Source of the DNA: an uncultured Eubacteriales bacterium
GTDB taxonomy: Bacteria > Bacillota > Clostridia > Oscillospirales > Acutalibacteraceae
NCBI GenBank assembly: GCA_934465125.1
Contig: CAKSKO010000094.1
Coordinates: 1-5,498, forward strand
DNA: 5,498 nucleotides
Direction of reading: 5' to 3'
Position 1 is the first letter of the stretch. Every line of letters begins with the position of its first letter. Below the pieces are notes generated by a model, which made no database searches, had not been told where the DNA came from, and saw nothing but the letters and a program-made list of their open reading frames with translations. Made by a program: the position numbers and the translations under genes. Positions 1 to 5,394 of the stretch are shown here, piece by piece.

Positions 1-997
1 ATTTTACTCCCTGTGTGATACCGGACATAAATTCACCAAACGACAAAAGTTGCCTCGGAACAAACATCAGAAAAGCGATGATAAGCGAAAGAAATGCACC
101 ATATGTGATCGCCCGTGAAGCATCCGTGTTGGAAAATGCCTCCGATAAAGAAACCCCTCCTTGAAAATATCCTCCTACATAAAGCATCGCCAAAAGAGAA
201 AAAACAATCAAGGAAACAATCGGAATAACCAGATCTAAAACTGTCCCCTTCTTGGATATTTCTATCTTCTCCATATCATCGTTCATTACACTGTTTTTTG
301 TGGTAAAGAGATCTCCGTTTTCCATCGCATTTTTTTCAAATTTGGCCATTTGACCAAAATCTAACCCTTTGCACGCAACGACAACAATCATCACAATCGT
401 CAAAAGAGCATATAAATTATAAGGGATTGTCCTGACAAATGTCGCCATCCCATTTAGTCCTGTTCCATCCATATATGAGATAACTGATGCTGCCCAACTT
501 GAAACGGGCGCAATGATACAAACAGGAGCAGCTGTTGCATCAATTAAATATGCAAGCTTTGCTCTTGAAATCCTCTGCCTATCAGTCACCGGTTTCATTA
601 CCGTTCCAACCGTCAAACAGTTAAAATAATCATCAATGAAGATAAGTACTCCAAGAACAGAAGCAGATATTTGCGCTAAAGAACGGGATTTTATTCTTTT
701 TGACGCCCATACCCCATACGCTTGCGATCCGCCCGCTTTCGTAATTGTTACGACAAGCGCTCCCAGAAGCGCTAAAAAAATGATGACAAACGCATTATCG
801 CCGATCTTCTCAGCCATTAGTGAAAACATCACCTCAACGGTTTTGATCAATCCTCCGTCTGTATAAAAGGAATAAATAAACGCTCCGGATATAATCCCAA
901 CAAAAAGAGACGAGATAACCTCTTTTGTAATCAGCGCAAGTACAATCGCTATGAGTGGCGGTAAAACAGAAAGAAATCCTACTTGAATAGGATCCAT
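1..997 (-). CDS. NhaC/MleN-family Na+/H+ antiporter (partial, C-terminus outside window)
   Basis: An integral membrane antiporter expected to exchange Na+ for H+, or Na+/lactate for malate as in MleN. Reading the minus strand from the ATG at 997 gives 332 uninterrupted codons that run off the left edge, so the C-terminus is missing. Family signatures are visible: FIDDYFNCLTVGTVMKPVTD at residues 120-139, with charged residues inside a membrane region, and DATAAPVCIIAPVSSWAASV at about 153-172. Hydrophobic segments lie near residues 8-23, 30-45, 68-86, 108-121, 191-209, 255-275 and 297-313. A hydrophilic, charged loop occupies about 212-250. An AAAGGAGTG ribosome binding site (1004-1012) precedes the ATG at good spacing, and a promoter lies at 1038-1066. 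A terminator separates it from the upstream symporter gene, so it is probably its own transcription unit. The family call is firm; the transported ion or acid cannot be decided from sequence alone. Confidence 0.9.
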   Translation of the reverse strand, partial: MDPIQVGFLSVLPPLIAIVLALITKEVISSLFVGIISGAFIYSFYTDGGLIKTVEVMFSLMAEKIGDNAFVIIFLALLGALVVTITKAGGSQAYGVWASKRIKSRSLAQISASVLGVLIFIDDYFNCLTVGTVMKPVTDRQRISRAKLAYLIDATAAPVCIIAPVSSWAASVISYMDGTGLNGMATFVRTIPYNLYALLTIVMIVVVACKGLDFGQMAKFEKNAMENGDLFTTKNSVMNDDMEKIEISKKGTVLDLVIPIVSLIVFSLLAMLYVGGYFQGGVSLSEAFSNTDASRAITYGAFLSLIIAFLMFVPRQLLSFGEFMSGITQGVK

Positions 998-1037
998 CTT
1001 TCACACTCCTTTCCTAGTAAATCACAACATGTTTTTT

Positions 1038-1066
1038 ATGATATCATATTCGACATAAGTTTACAA
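1038..1066 (-). promoter_or_regulatory. SigA-type promoter for the NhaC-family antiporter
   Basis: On the minus strand TTGTAA (1061-1066) and TATCAT (1038-1043) are separated by exactly 17 bases. The predicted start, near 1031, leaves a leader of about 34 nt before the ATG at 997. The promoter lies downstream of the terminator at 1103-1139, which fits independent expression of the antiporter. Identified by eye from consensus matches; no operator is evident. Confidence 0.55.
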
Positions 1067-1102
1067 TAAAAAATTCACACTTTATACATTTATCTTTACA
1101 AT

Positions 1103-1139
1103 AAAAGAAACCGTTACCCTCTTAAGTAGAGAATAACGG
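1103..1139 (-). terminator. Rho-independent terminator, minus-strand specific
   Basis: Read on the minus strand, CCGTTATTCTC and GAGGGTAACGG (arms 1129-1139 and 1111-1121) form an uninterrupted 11-bp stem with two G-U wobbles and a 7-base loop, followed by the T-rich TTTCTTTT (1103-1110). In plus-strand RNA the same two positions become C-A mismatches and no good T-tract follows, so it works best for leftward transcription. It lies about 190 bases past the stop of the alanine/glycine symporter gene, giving that mRNA a long 3' tail, and just ahead of the antiporter promoter. Confidence 0.65.
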
Positions 1140-1328
1140 CTCTTTATTCATCTGAAACAGCAAACGCAACTTTATTTCAGATTTCAAATATTCCGTCTTC
1201 AAAATAAATTACTACTTACTTCAGCGACGGATCCAACTATTAAAAGCAAATTACTTTTTTCCTTTCAATAGTCTATTCCTAGTTTAACTCTAAATAAAAA
1301 AATTATACTTATATTTTGAATAGAAAAT
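1140..1328. other. Spacer without gene; one inverted repeat
   Basis: AT-rich DNA between the symporter stop and the terminator. No open frame with a plausible start is seen. The only structure noticed is the inverted repeat ATCTGAAA/TTTCAGAT (1150-1157 and 1175-1182) with a 17-base loop, too loosely spaced and without a T-tract to be called a terminator. With 998-1102 (promoter and leader), it completes the intergenic region. Confidence 0.5.
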
Positions 1329-2723
1329 TTAATCCCATGCCTCTGTATTTTCAATTCCAATTTCTCTTGGGTGAAAAATAGGATCTTTCTTTTCTTTCTT
1401 TTGTTTTGTATAGTCATCGAGCGTCTTCACTACAATCCTTTCCAAAAGGAAAATTGCAATAATATTAACCATCGCCATCAACGCCATCAAAACATCGGCT
1501 AAATTCCAAACAGTATCAAACCCAGCTTGCGCACCAAAAAAGACTGCCATTAAACAGGTAACTCGAAAGATATTGAGCAAAACCTTATTATCTTTGATAA
1601 ATAAAACATTCGATTCCGCATAGCAATAGTTTCCAATGAGAGAAGTAAACGCAAATGCAAAAATAGAAAAAGTGATAAAGTGAATCCCGAGAGATCCAAC
1701 TTGGTTTTGAATTGCATTCTGGACAAACGGAATCCCATTCAGACCATTTTTTAAATCTGTCCCAGACAACAACACAATAAATGCAGAAGTTGTGCAAATC
1801 AAAACCGTATCAATAAAAACAGACAGTACCTGAACCATCCCTTGCTTTACAGGATGAGAAACCTCCGCTGTTGCCGCTGCATTCGGAGCACTCCCCATTC
1901 CTGCCTCATTTGAAAACAATCCTCTTTTAATTCCAATTAAAACAGCACTCCCAGCGAATCCACCGAAAATCGCTTTGAAATCAAAGGCACTTTCAAAGAT
2001 TGCAGAAAACATTGCTGGGATTTTATCTAAATTTGTAAACGTGATAAACAGCCCCATCGCGATATAAACTATCGCCATAATAGGAACAATATAAGAGGTA
2101 ATAAATCCGATTCGATGCACTCCTCCGAAGATTACAAGACCTGTAAGCACTGCTAACACAATCCCTAAAACCATTGGAAAAATAGAATTATTATAGTTGG
2201 GAATATAATATTCTAACGCTGATGACATATTAAACGACTGCAATGCATTGAAGCCATATGCAAAACAAGCAATTAATAATATTGAAAAAACAATTCCAAG
2301 CCAGCGCTGTCCTAATGCTTTCTGAATATAATAAGATGGACCTCCTCGGAATTCTTCGCCATTTTTTGTTTTATAAATCTGAGCTAAAGTACTCTCAACA
2401 AATGCAGAAGCAGAACCAATAAAAGCCATAATCCACATCCAAAATACCGCTCCTGGTCCTCCGGCAATGATCGCTGTTGTAATACCTGCAATATTCCCGG
2501 TCCCAACACGTGAAGCTGTAGAAATCATGAGCGCTTGAAAAGAAGAAATCTCTTTCCCTTTTGCTTTTTCTGTTAAGGCTTGTAACGCATCCGGTATCAA
2601 ACGAAACTGTACAAATTTTGTACGAATAGAAAAATAAACACCCGCTGCAATTAAAAGGATAATCAGTATATAAGTGTATAAAAAGTCGTTTGCAGCGCTT
2701 AGATATGCATTAAATAAATCCAT
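1329..2723 (-). CDS. AGCS-family sodium:alanine/glycine symporter
   Basis: A cytoplasmic-membrane carrier of the alanine/glycine:cation symporter family, which imports D/L-alanine or glycine with Na+. The 464-residue length from this ATG fits the family. Signatures are clear: TASRVGTGNIAG (about 69-80), the following GGPGAVFWMW stretch, RGGPSYYI (about 126-133), and the family hallmark GLFSNEAGMGSAPNAAA (about 268-284). Around ten or more hydrophobic segments are spread through the protein, ending in a charged cytoplasmic tail (KQKKEKKD). Start choice: a TTG at 2726 directly precedes this ATG. The GGAGG site (2735-2740) is 8 bases from the TTG and 11 from the ATG, so either could be used; ATG is preferred as the commoner codon, and the difference is one residue. 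The upstream extended -10 promoter and downstream terminator suggest a single-gene transcript. Alanine versus glycine preference cannot be read. Confidence 0.95.
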   Translation of the reverse strand: MDLFNAYLSAANDFLYTYILIILLIAAGVYFSIRTKFVQFRLIPDALQALTEKAKGKEISSFQALMISTASRVGTGNIAGITTAIIAGGPGAVFWMWIMAFIGSASAFVESTLAQIYKTKNGEEFRGGPSYYIQKALGQRWLGIVFSILLIACFAYGFNALQSFNMSSALEYYIPNYNNSIFPMVLGIVLAVLTGLVIFGGVHRIGFITSYIVPIMAIVYIAMGLFITFTNLDKIPAMFSAIFESAFDFKAIFGGFAGSAVLIGIKRGLFSNEAGMGSAPNAAATAEVSHPVKQGMVQVLSVFIDTVLICTTSAFIVLLSGTDLKNGLNGIPFVQNAIQNQVGSLGIHFITFSIFAFAFTSLIGNYCYAESNVLFIKDNKVLLNIFRVTCLMAVFFGAQAGFDTVWNLADVLMALMAMVNIIAIFLLERIVVKTLDDYTKQKKEKKDPIFHPREIGIENTEAWD

Positions 2724-2767
2724 CAATTTTTATGCCTCCATCCCATAAATTTTGTACTAATTCTGAT

Positions 2768-2776
2768 ATTATAGCA
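2768..2776 (-). promoter_or_regulatory. Extended -10 promoter for the AGCS symporter
   Basis: A perfect TATAAT (2768-2773, minus strand) is preceded by TGC, giving the extended -10 TGnTATAAT. No good -35 lies 16-18 bases upstream, where the DNA is an A/T homopolymer-rich stretch; extended -10 promoters tolerate this. The predicted leader is about 35-40 nt and contains the GGAGG site. No riboswitch-like structure fits in so short a leader. Confidence 0.5.
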
Positions 2777-3001
2777 TAAAAAAAAAGGTTTTTCCTTAAA
2801 ATTTAAAATTATGTAATAAAAAATCATATTATTATTTTCAAAAAGTTAATTTTTTATACATATTACCAAAATCTATTTGATATTAGATTGTAAGGCAAAA
2901 CAATTTTATTTTTTTAGAAATCTTATATACATCCTCTCTTATATCACAATACCACATTTGACGTAGTATTTGCAGAACAGCTCTGTAGGAGATTATTTCA
3001 G
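2777..3001. other. AT-rich intergenic region without gene
   Basis: Very A/T-rich sequence between the symporter promoter and the IS200-like element. No open frame with a ribosome binding site is seen on either strand. A short AAGG/CCTT hairpin next to an A/T run (about 2784-2797) is too weak to call a terminator. The composition becomes more balanced after about 2955, which may mark the approach to the insertion element, but no boundary can be fixed. Confidence 0.5.
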
Positions 3002-3070
3002 AGGCACCTAAAGGGGTACACATTATAAGCAATGTCAAGTTCGCTTAGCGTTGCTTTTCAGTTGGTGCTT
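3002..3070 (+). other. Structured left-flank segment with UUCG-capped hairpin
   Basis: Bases 3027-3039 and 3044-3056 form a 13-position stem with a single C-A mismatch and two G-U pairs, capped by the stable tetraloop UUCG (3040-3043). It can be enclosed by a 7-bp helix between AGGCACC (3002-3008) and GGTGCTT (3064-3070). An alternative pairing TAAAG/CTTTA (3009-3013 with 3068-3072) competes with this outer helix. The inner hairpin is well supported as a structure; whether it is the IS left end, part of a small RNA, or a folded untranslated leader is not known. Confidence 0.45.
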
Positions 3071-3083
3071 TAGCCGTGAATAA

Positions 3084-3104
3084 ACCCCTGGTAGAACCAG
3101 GGGT
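3084..3104 (+). repeat. IS200-type left-end subterminal hairpin
   Basis: ACCCCTGGT and ACCAGGGGT form a perfect 9-bp stem around a 3-base AGA loop. IS200/IS605 transposases recognise such a subterminal hairpin in single-stranded DNA at each end. It lies about 95 bases upstream of the transposase start. No T-tract follows on the plus strand, so it is not a terminator in that direction. Confidence 0.65.
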
Positions 3105-3130
3105 GAATAAAAAACTTTAGTATATGTATT

Positions 3131-3194
3131 AAAACCTCTGTGTTACAATGATGTTGGTTTGGCGACCGAATCACTTAGAGTAACAGGAGGTTTT
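3131..3194 (+). promoter_or_regulatory. Leader hairpin sequestering the tnpA ribosome binding site
   Basis: AAAACCTC (3131-3138) pairs with GAGGTTTT (3187-3194), and TGTTAC (3141-3146) pairs with GTAACA (3180-3185), separated by a small internal loop (TG against G). Together 14 base pairs bury the AGGAGG site (3185-3190) of the transposase. A possible extended -10 (TGT TACAAT, 3141-3149) lies inside the left arm, so a transcript from it would start near 3156 and lack that arm, whereas read-through transcripts would contain it and be poorly translated. Sequestering leaders are established for IS200 tnpA; the internal promoter is inference. Confidence 0.6.
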
Positions 3195-3199
3195 TGACA

Positions 3200-3655
3200 A
3201 TGAAAAATGAAATAAAACACACAACCCATTCAAGTTATCATTGTGAGTACCATATCGTTTTTGCACCTAAGTTCAGAAGAAAAGCAATTTATGGTGAATT
3301 AAAAAAAGACATTGGAGTTATTTTTCGAAGATTGTGCAAAGAAATAAAAGTGGAAATCATTGAGGCTGAAACATGTCCAGATCACATACATACGCTTGTC
3401 AGTATTCCACTGTATATGAGTGTAGCAAATTCATGGGCAGAGTGCATTGATGATCTTTGATAGACATGCAAATCTCAAGTACAAATATGGAAACATGCAT
3501 TTCTGGAGCAGAGGATATTTTGTAAACACAGTAGGAAAAAATGAGAAAAAGATACGAGAATACATACAGAACCAGCTGAAGAAGATTATCTAAAAGACCA
3601 AATAAATATAAAAGAATACATAGATCCTTTCACAGGACACAGGAGAGAAAACTAA
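3200..3655 (+). pseudogene. tnpA: IS200-family Y1 (HUH) transposase, frameshifted
   Basis: An intact version would cut and join single-stranded IS ends through a 5'-phosphotyrosine. The start is the ATG at 3200, nine bases after AGGAGG; the in-frame TTG at 3194 is too close to that site. The first block (HIVFAPKFRRKAIYGEL, then CPDHIHTLVSIP with the HUH metal motif HIH at residues 62-64) stays in frame to about 3428, and that frame stops at 3458-3460. Homologous sequence resumes in other frames: FMGRV at 3430-3444, then ALMIFDRHANLKYKYGN from 3444 through KIREYIQNQ, whose catalytic Tyr codon is 3561-3563, until a stop at 3591. EDYLKDQINIKEYIDPFTG then reads from 3581 to TAA at 3653-3655, back in the first frame. 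The pattern fits loss of about 1, 13 and 1 bases. The reconstructed length of about 156 residues matches the family. The longest single-frame product lacks the tyrosine and should be inactive. Confidence 0.9.
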
Positions 3656-3662
3656 GTAAGAA

Positions 3663-3753
3663 GCCACTTTGAGTGGCAGCTGGAAAAGTGATGCGATGAT
3701 AAACCTTCAATACCCCTTCGAGGAGTCAGCAAGAGGTGGTCCTTCTAGGGTAT
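3663..3753 (+). other. Structured 3' region of the IS element
   Basis: Just after the transposase stop, GCCACT/AGTGGC (3663-3668 and 3672-3677) forms a tight 6-bp hairpin with a TTG loop. Further on, ATACCC (3710-3715) can pair with GGGTAT (3748-3753), enclosing two small hairpins: CCT-TCG-AGG (3715-3723, sharing one base with the outer helix) and GAGG-TGGT-CCTT (3733-3744, one G-U). The arrangement resembles a three-way junction. It may contribute to right-end recognition by transposase or be a folded transcript 3' end. The helices are seen directly; the role is inferred. Confidence 0.4.
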
Positions 3754-3755
3754 GG

Positions 3756-3784
3756 AAAAACCACTAGTCGAACTAGTGGTTTTT
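3756..3784. terminator. IS right-end hairpin acting as bidirectional terminator
   Basis: AAAAACCACTAGT and ACTAGTGGTTTTT form a perfect 13-bp stem around a CGA loop. On the plus strand a T-rich run follows (TTTTTATTTTATTT), a strong terminator for the transposase transcript. On the minus strand the hairpin begins 3 bases after the stop of the DUF4157 gene and ends in TTTTT, so it probably terminates that mRNA too. Its position relative to the broken transposase and its match in kind to the left hairpin (3084-3104) also make it the likely right-end recognition hairpin of the IS. Confidence 0.75.
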
Positions 3785-3787
3785 ATT

Positions 3788-5305
3788 TTATTTACGCTGA
3801 GAATGTATTTTTTTCGCAAATCTTTTTTTCCTCGTAAGTTCATCGTCTTCTGGTCTTTCATAATCGTCGAAATCGGCGAAGCTAGATAGACTATGAGCTT
3901 CGTATAAAAGTTCTTGAACCATTCTGAATGTATCATTGTTAAGTGATACGATATCCTCTTCGGAAGCGGTTCTCAGATCAGAATGGAAAATACGGAATAG
4001 TTCGATCACTTTCTTCTTTATTAAATCGTTTACTCCCAGGCTATCGATAAGATCAAAAATATTTGAATTTCCATTCGCTAAAATTGCGGAATCGTTTACT
4101 TCCAGGCTATCGATAAGATCAAAAATATTTGGATTTCCATTTGCTAAAATTGCGGAGATGTCAGGGTGATCTTGGTTAAATGGAGGTATTTTGCGTTGGG
4201 TGTTTTCCCGGAAGAACGTTACGAACTGATCAATGCGCTGGTTGATTTGTCGAACGGTGTCTATCCAATGGCTTATAAAGGATGAATATTCTTCAGAGGA
4301 TTTCTGTATATGATGAGGAAATCCAGCTACGACATCTCCATTTTTTACGATATCATCGATGGTAATCTTTGGAAGATTAGGATTCTCATGGATCGAATCA
4401 ATTACTTTCGAAAGTTGTTTGCTGATGCTCTTGCTTGGATGGTTCATTGAAAAAACGGCTACCTTGTCTTTCGGAGCGATTACATCGACTTCATGGCCTG
4501 TTAGTGTGAAATATTCATCTGCAAGCATGGATGCGCCATTAGCTGCCCAACAGGAATAGAGCAAAATTTTTCCGTGCCAATCATCGGGTTTTGGAATATG
4601 AGCAGCAACTTGGGCAATCTGCTTCATATTCAAATCACCGACATTGAAAGAATCTCCGTGTCCATAAAAAATAATATTTTCATCAGGTGCTAGAGGTGGA
4701 AGTTCTTTAGCGTTCTCTTTAGCTTTTTCAAAATTGTCCGATGGAGCTTGCTCGGCATCAATTCCTACGTGAGCTCGAACACCGGCATTTCCTTGTCCAT
4801 CTAGTTCATTTCGTTGATAAAACGCGACAGGGATTTCATCATATTCATTGCGATCATATAAAGTCCCAACATCATTCAAACAAAGCTTAACCCTTTGAAT
4901 CGGCATCTGAGCAGAAGAATTTGTTTGCGCACCAAAAGAACCGGAGACAGGCGGAGATTCCAAAGCCTTTTCCGCATCCCGCTCCAGCATCGGATTTTCA
5001 TTGATCGATGCTCCTCCGGAAACCATACCGGATTTCTGTTGCACAACATGCCCTAACTCATGATTTAAATGACGTTCTTGCCCGGGCCCTAGATATACGT
5101 TGTTTCCTTGTGTATATGCCGCGGCACAAATCTGGAACGGCTTCGGGGAATTGTGTTCCACGCTAACGTCGCTTAGATCGACACCTGTATTCTGTTGCAC
5201 TTTAACTTTTACGTTATCTGGAACGTTTGCAGTAAAAGTAGGCAAACCATGACTTCTATTAGGTGCCGCGACAGATTTGTTGCTTTTATTACCGTATATT
5301 CTCAT
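3788..5305 (-). CDS. DUF4157 (eCIS core) protein with putative clan CD peptidase-like domain
   Basis: A 505-residue protein without signal peptide or membrane segment. Residues about 27-92 match DUF4157, the eCIS core domain: VKVKVQQNTGVDLSDVSVE, AAAYTQGNNVYLGPG, then the zincin motif HELGHVVQQ (His82, Glu83, His86); LERDAEKAL (Glu108) is a candidate third metal ligand. A Ser/Gly/Pro-rich linker ends in PIQRV (135-139), a sequence type common after this domain. Residues about 150-335 resemble clan CD cysteine peptidases (caspase, legumain, C80): IIFYGHGDSF gives the His-Gly (His216) and KILLYSCWAANGASM the Cys (Cys252) after hydrophobic strands. The rest is mostly helical, with a 22-residue tandem repeat (384-427) and a basic tail. 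The ATG at 5305 has GGGAG ten bases upstream and a promoter at 5366-5394. DUF4157 proteins are often cargo of contractile injection systems or toxins, so a translocated effector is plausible. DUF4157 is confident; the peptidase call rests on motif resemblance only. Confidence 0.85.
   Translation of the reverse strand: MRIYGNKSNKSVAAPNRSHGLPTFTANVPDNVKVKVQQNTGVDLSDVSVEHNSPKPFQICAAAYTQGNNVYLGPGQERHLNHELGHVVQQKSGMVSGGASINENPMLERDAEKALESPPVSGSFGAQTNSSAQMPIQRVKLCLNDVGTLYDRNEYDEIPVAFYQRNELDGQGNAGVRAHVGIDAEQAPSDNFEKAKENAKELPPLAPDENIIFYGHGDSFNVGDLNMKQIAQVAAHIPKPDDWHGKILLYSCWAANGASMLADEYFTLTGHEVDVIAPKDKVAVFSMNHPSKSISKQLSKVIDSIHENPNLPKITIDDIVKNGDVVAGFPHHIQKSSEEYSSFISHWIDTVRQINQRIDQFVTFFRENTQRKIPPFNQDHPDISAILANGNPNIFDLIDSLEVNDSAILANGNSNIFDLIDSLGVNDLIKKKVIELFRIFHSDLRTASEEDIVSLNNDTFRMVQELLYEAHSLSSFADFDDYERPEDDELTRKKRFAKKIHSQRK
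4026..4157 (-). repeat. 66-bp tandem duplication within the DUF4157 gene
   Basis: Two adjacent 66-base units (4026-4091 and 4092-4157) differ at 4 positions. Each encodes the 22-residue unit SAILANGN(P/S)NIFDLIDSL(E/G)VND, at residues 384-405 and 406-427. The unit length is a multiple of three, so the frame is kept. Two of the differences change an amino acid (Pro/Ser and Glu/Gly), so the duplication is recent but not brand new. It is not a CRISPR: there are only two copies, no spacers, and it lies inside a coding frame. Confidence 0.95.
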
Positions 5306-5365
5306 ACAGTTCAGTCTCCCTTATTTTTTGTATCTTTCAGTAAGCAAATATCTCCATTTATATTT

Positions 5366-5394
5366 ATGATAAAGAATGAAAAAGGATTTGTCAA
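5366..5394 (-). promoter_or_regulatory. Consensus-like SigA promoter for the DUF4157 gene
   Basis: On the minus strand a perfect TTGACA -35 (5389-5394) is followed after 17 bases by TATCAT (5366-5371). The predicted start near 5359 leaves a leader of about 54 nt to the ATG at 5305. It is the best promoter in the window and implies vegetative expression as a first or only gene, not as a distal gene of an injection-system operon. Confidence 0.75.

Larger units (their letters stand above)
3002..3789 (+). mobile_element. Degenerate IS200-type insertion sequence (IS200/IS605 family)
   Basis: The element is defined by a broken Y1/HUH transposase gene (3200-3655) flanked by hairpin-forming ends rather than terminal inverted repeats, as is typical of IS200/IS605 elements that move as single strands and make no target duplication. 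The left hairpin is at 3084-3104 and the right hairpin at 3756-3784. No tnpB-like gene is present, placing it with the transposase-only IS200 group. The right end must lie close to 3785-3795. The left end is uncertain: it could start near 3065-3080, giving about 710-720 bp and matching the usual IS200 size, or near 3002 if the structured segment 3002-3070 belongs to it. Because the transposase is broken, the copy could move only if another element supplied the enzyme. Confidence 0.75.

Noticed and set aside
636..866. Plus-strand open frame of 76 codons
   Set aside because: It lies wholly antisense inside the NhaC-family gene, has no ribosome binding site and no recognisable motif; it is a shadow frame.
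1150..1182. ATCTGAAA/TTTCAGAT inverted repeat as a second terminator
   Set aside because: The loop is 17 bases, the stem is A/T-rich and no T-tract follows on either strand.
2784..2797. AAGG/CCTT hairpin next to an A/T run as a terminator
   Set aside because: The stem is only four base pairs and the flanking DNA is homopolymer-rich, so pairing is expected by chance.
2740..2990. Glycine riboswitch or T-box upstream of the amino-acid symporter
   Set aside because: The promoter at 2768-2776 leaves a leader of only about 40 nt, and no conserved riboswitch core or T-box motif was seen further upstream.
3194..3199. TTG start for the transposase two codons upstream of the ATG
   Set aside because: Only 3 bases separate it from AGGAGG; the ATG at 3200 has the normal spacing of 9.
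3656..3790. TnpB with guide (omega) RNA
   Set aside because: No TnpB coding sequence exists in the window, so the right-end structure cannot be assigned to a TnpB guide RNA.
4026..4157. Possible CRISPR or minisatellite
   Set aside because: Two directly adjacent units without spacers inside a coding frame; best explained as an in-frame tandem duplication.
3936..4169. Plus-strand open frame with repeated FTPRLSIRSKIFEFPFAKIAE-like units
   Set aside because: The repetition is only the antisense reading of the 66-bp duplication inside the DUF4157 gene; no start signal supports it.
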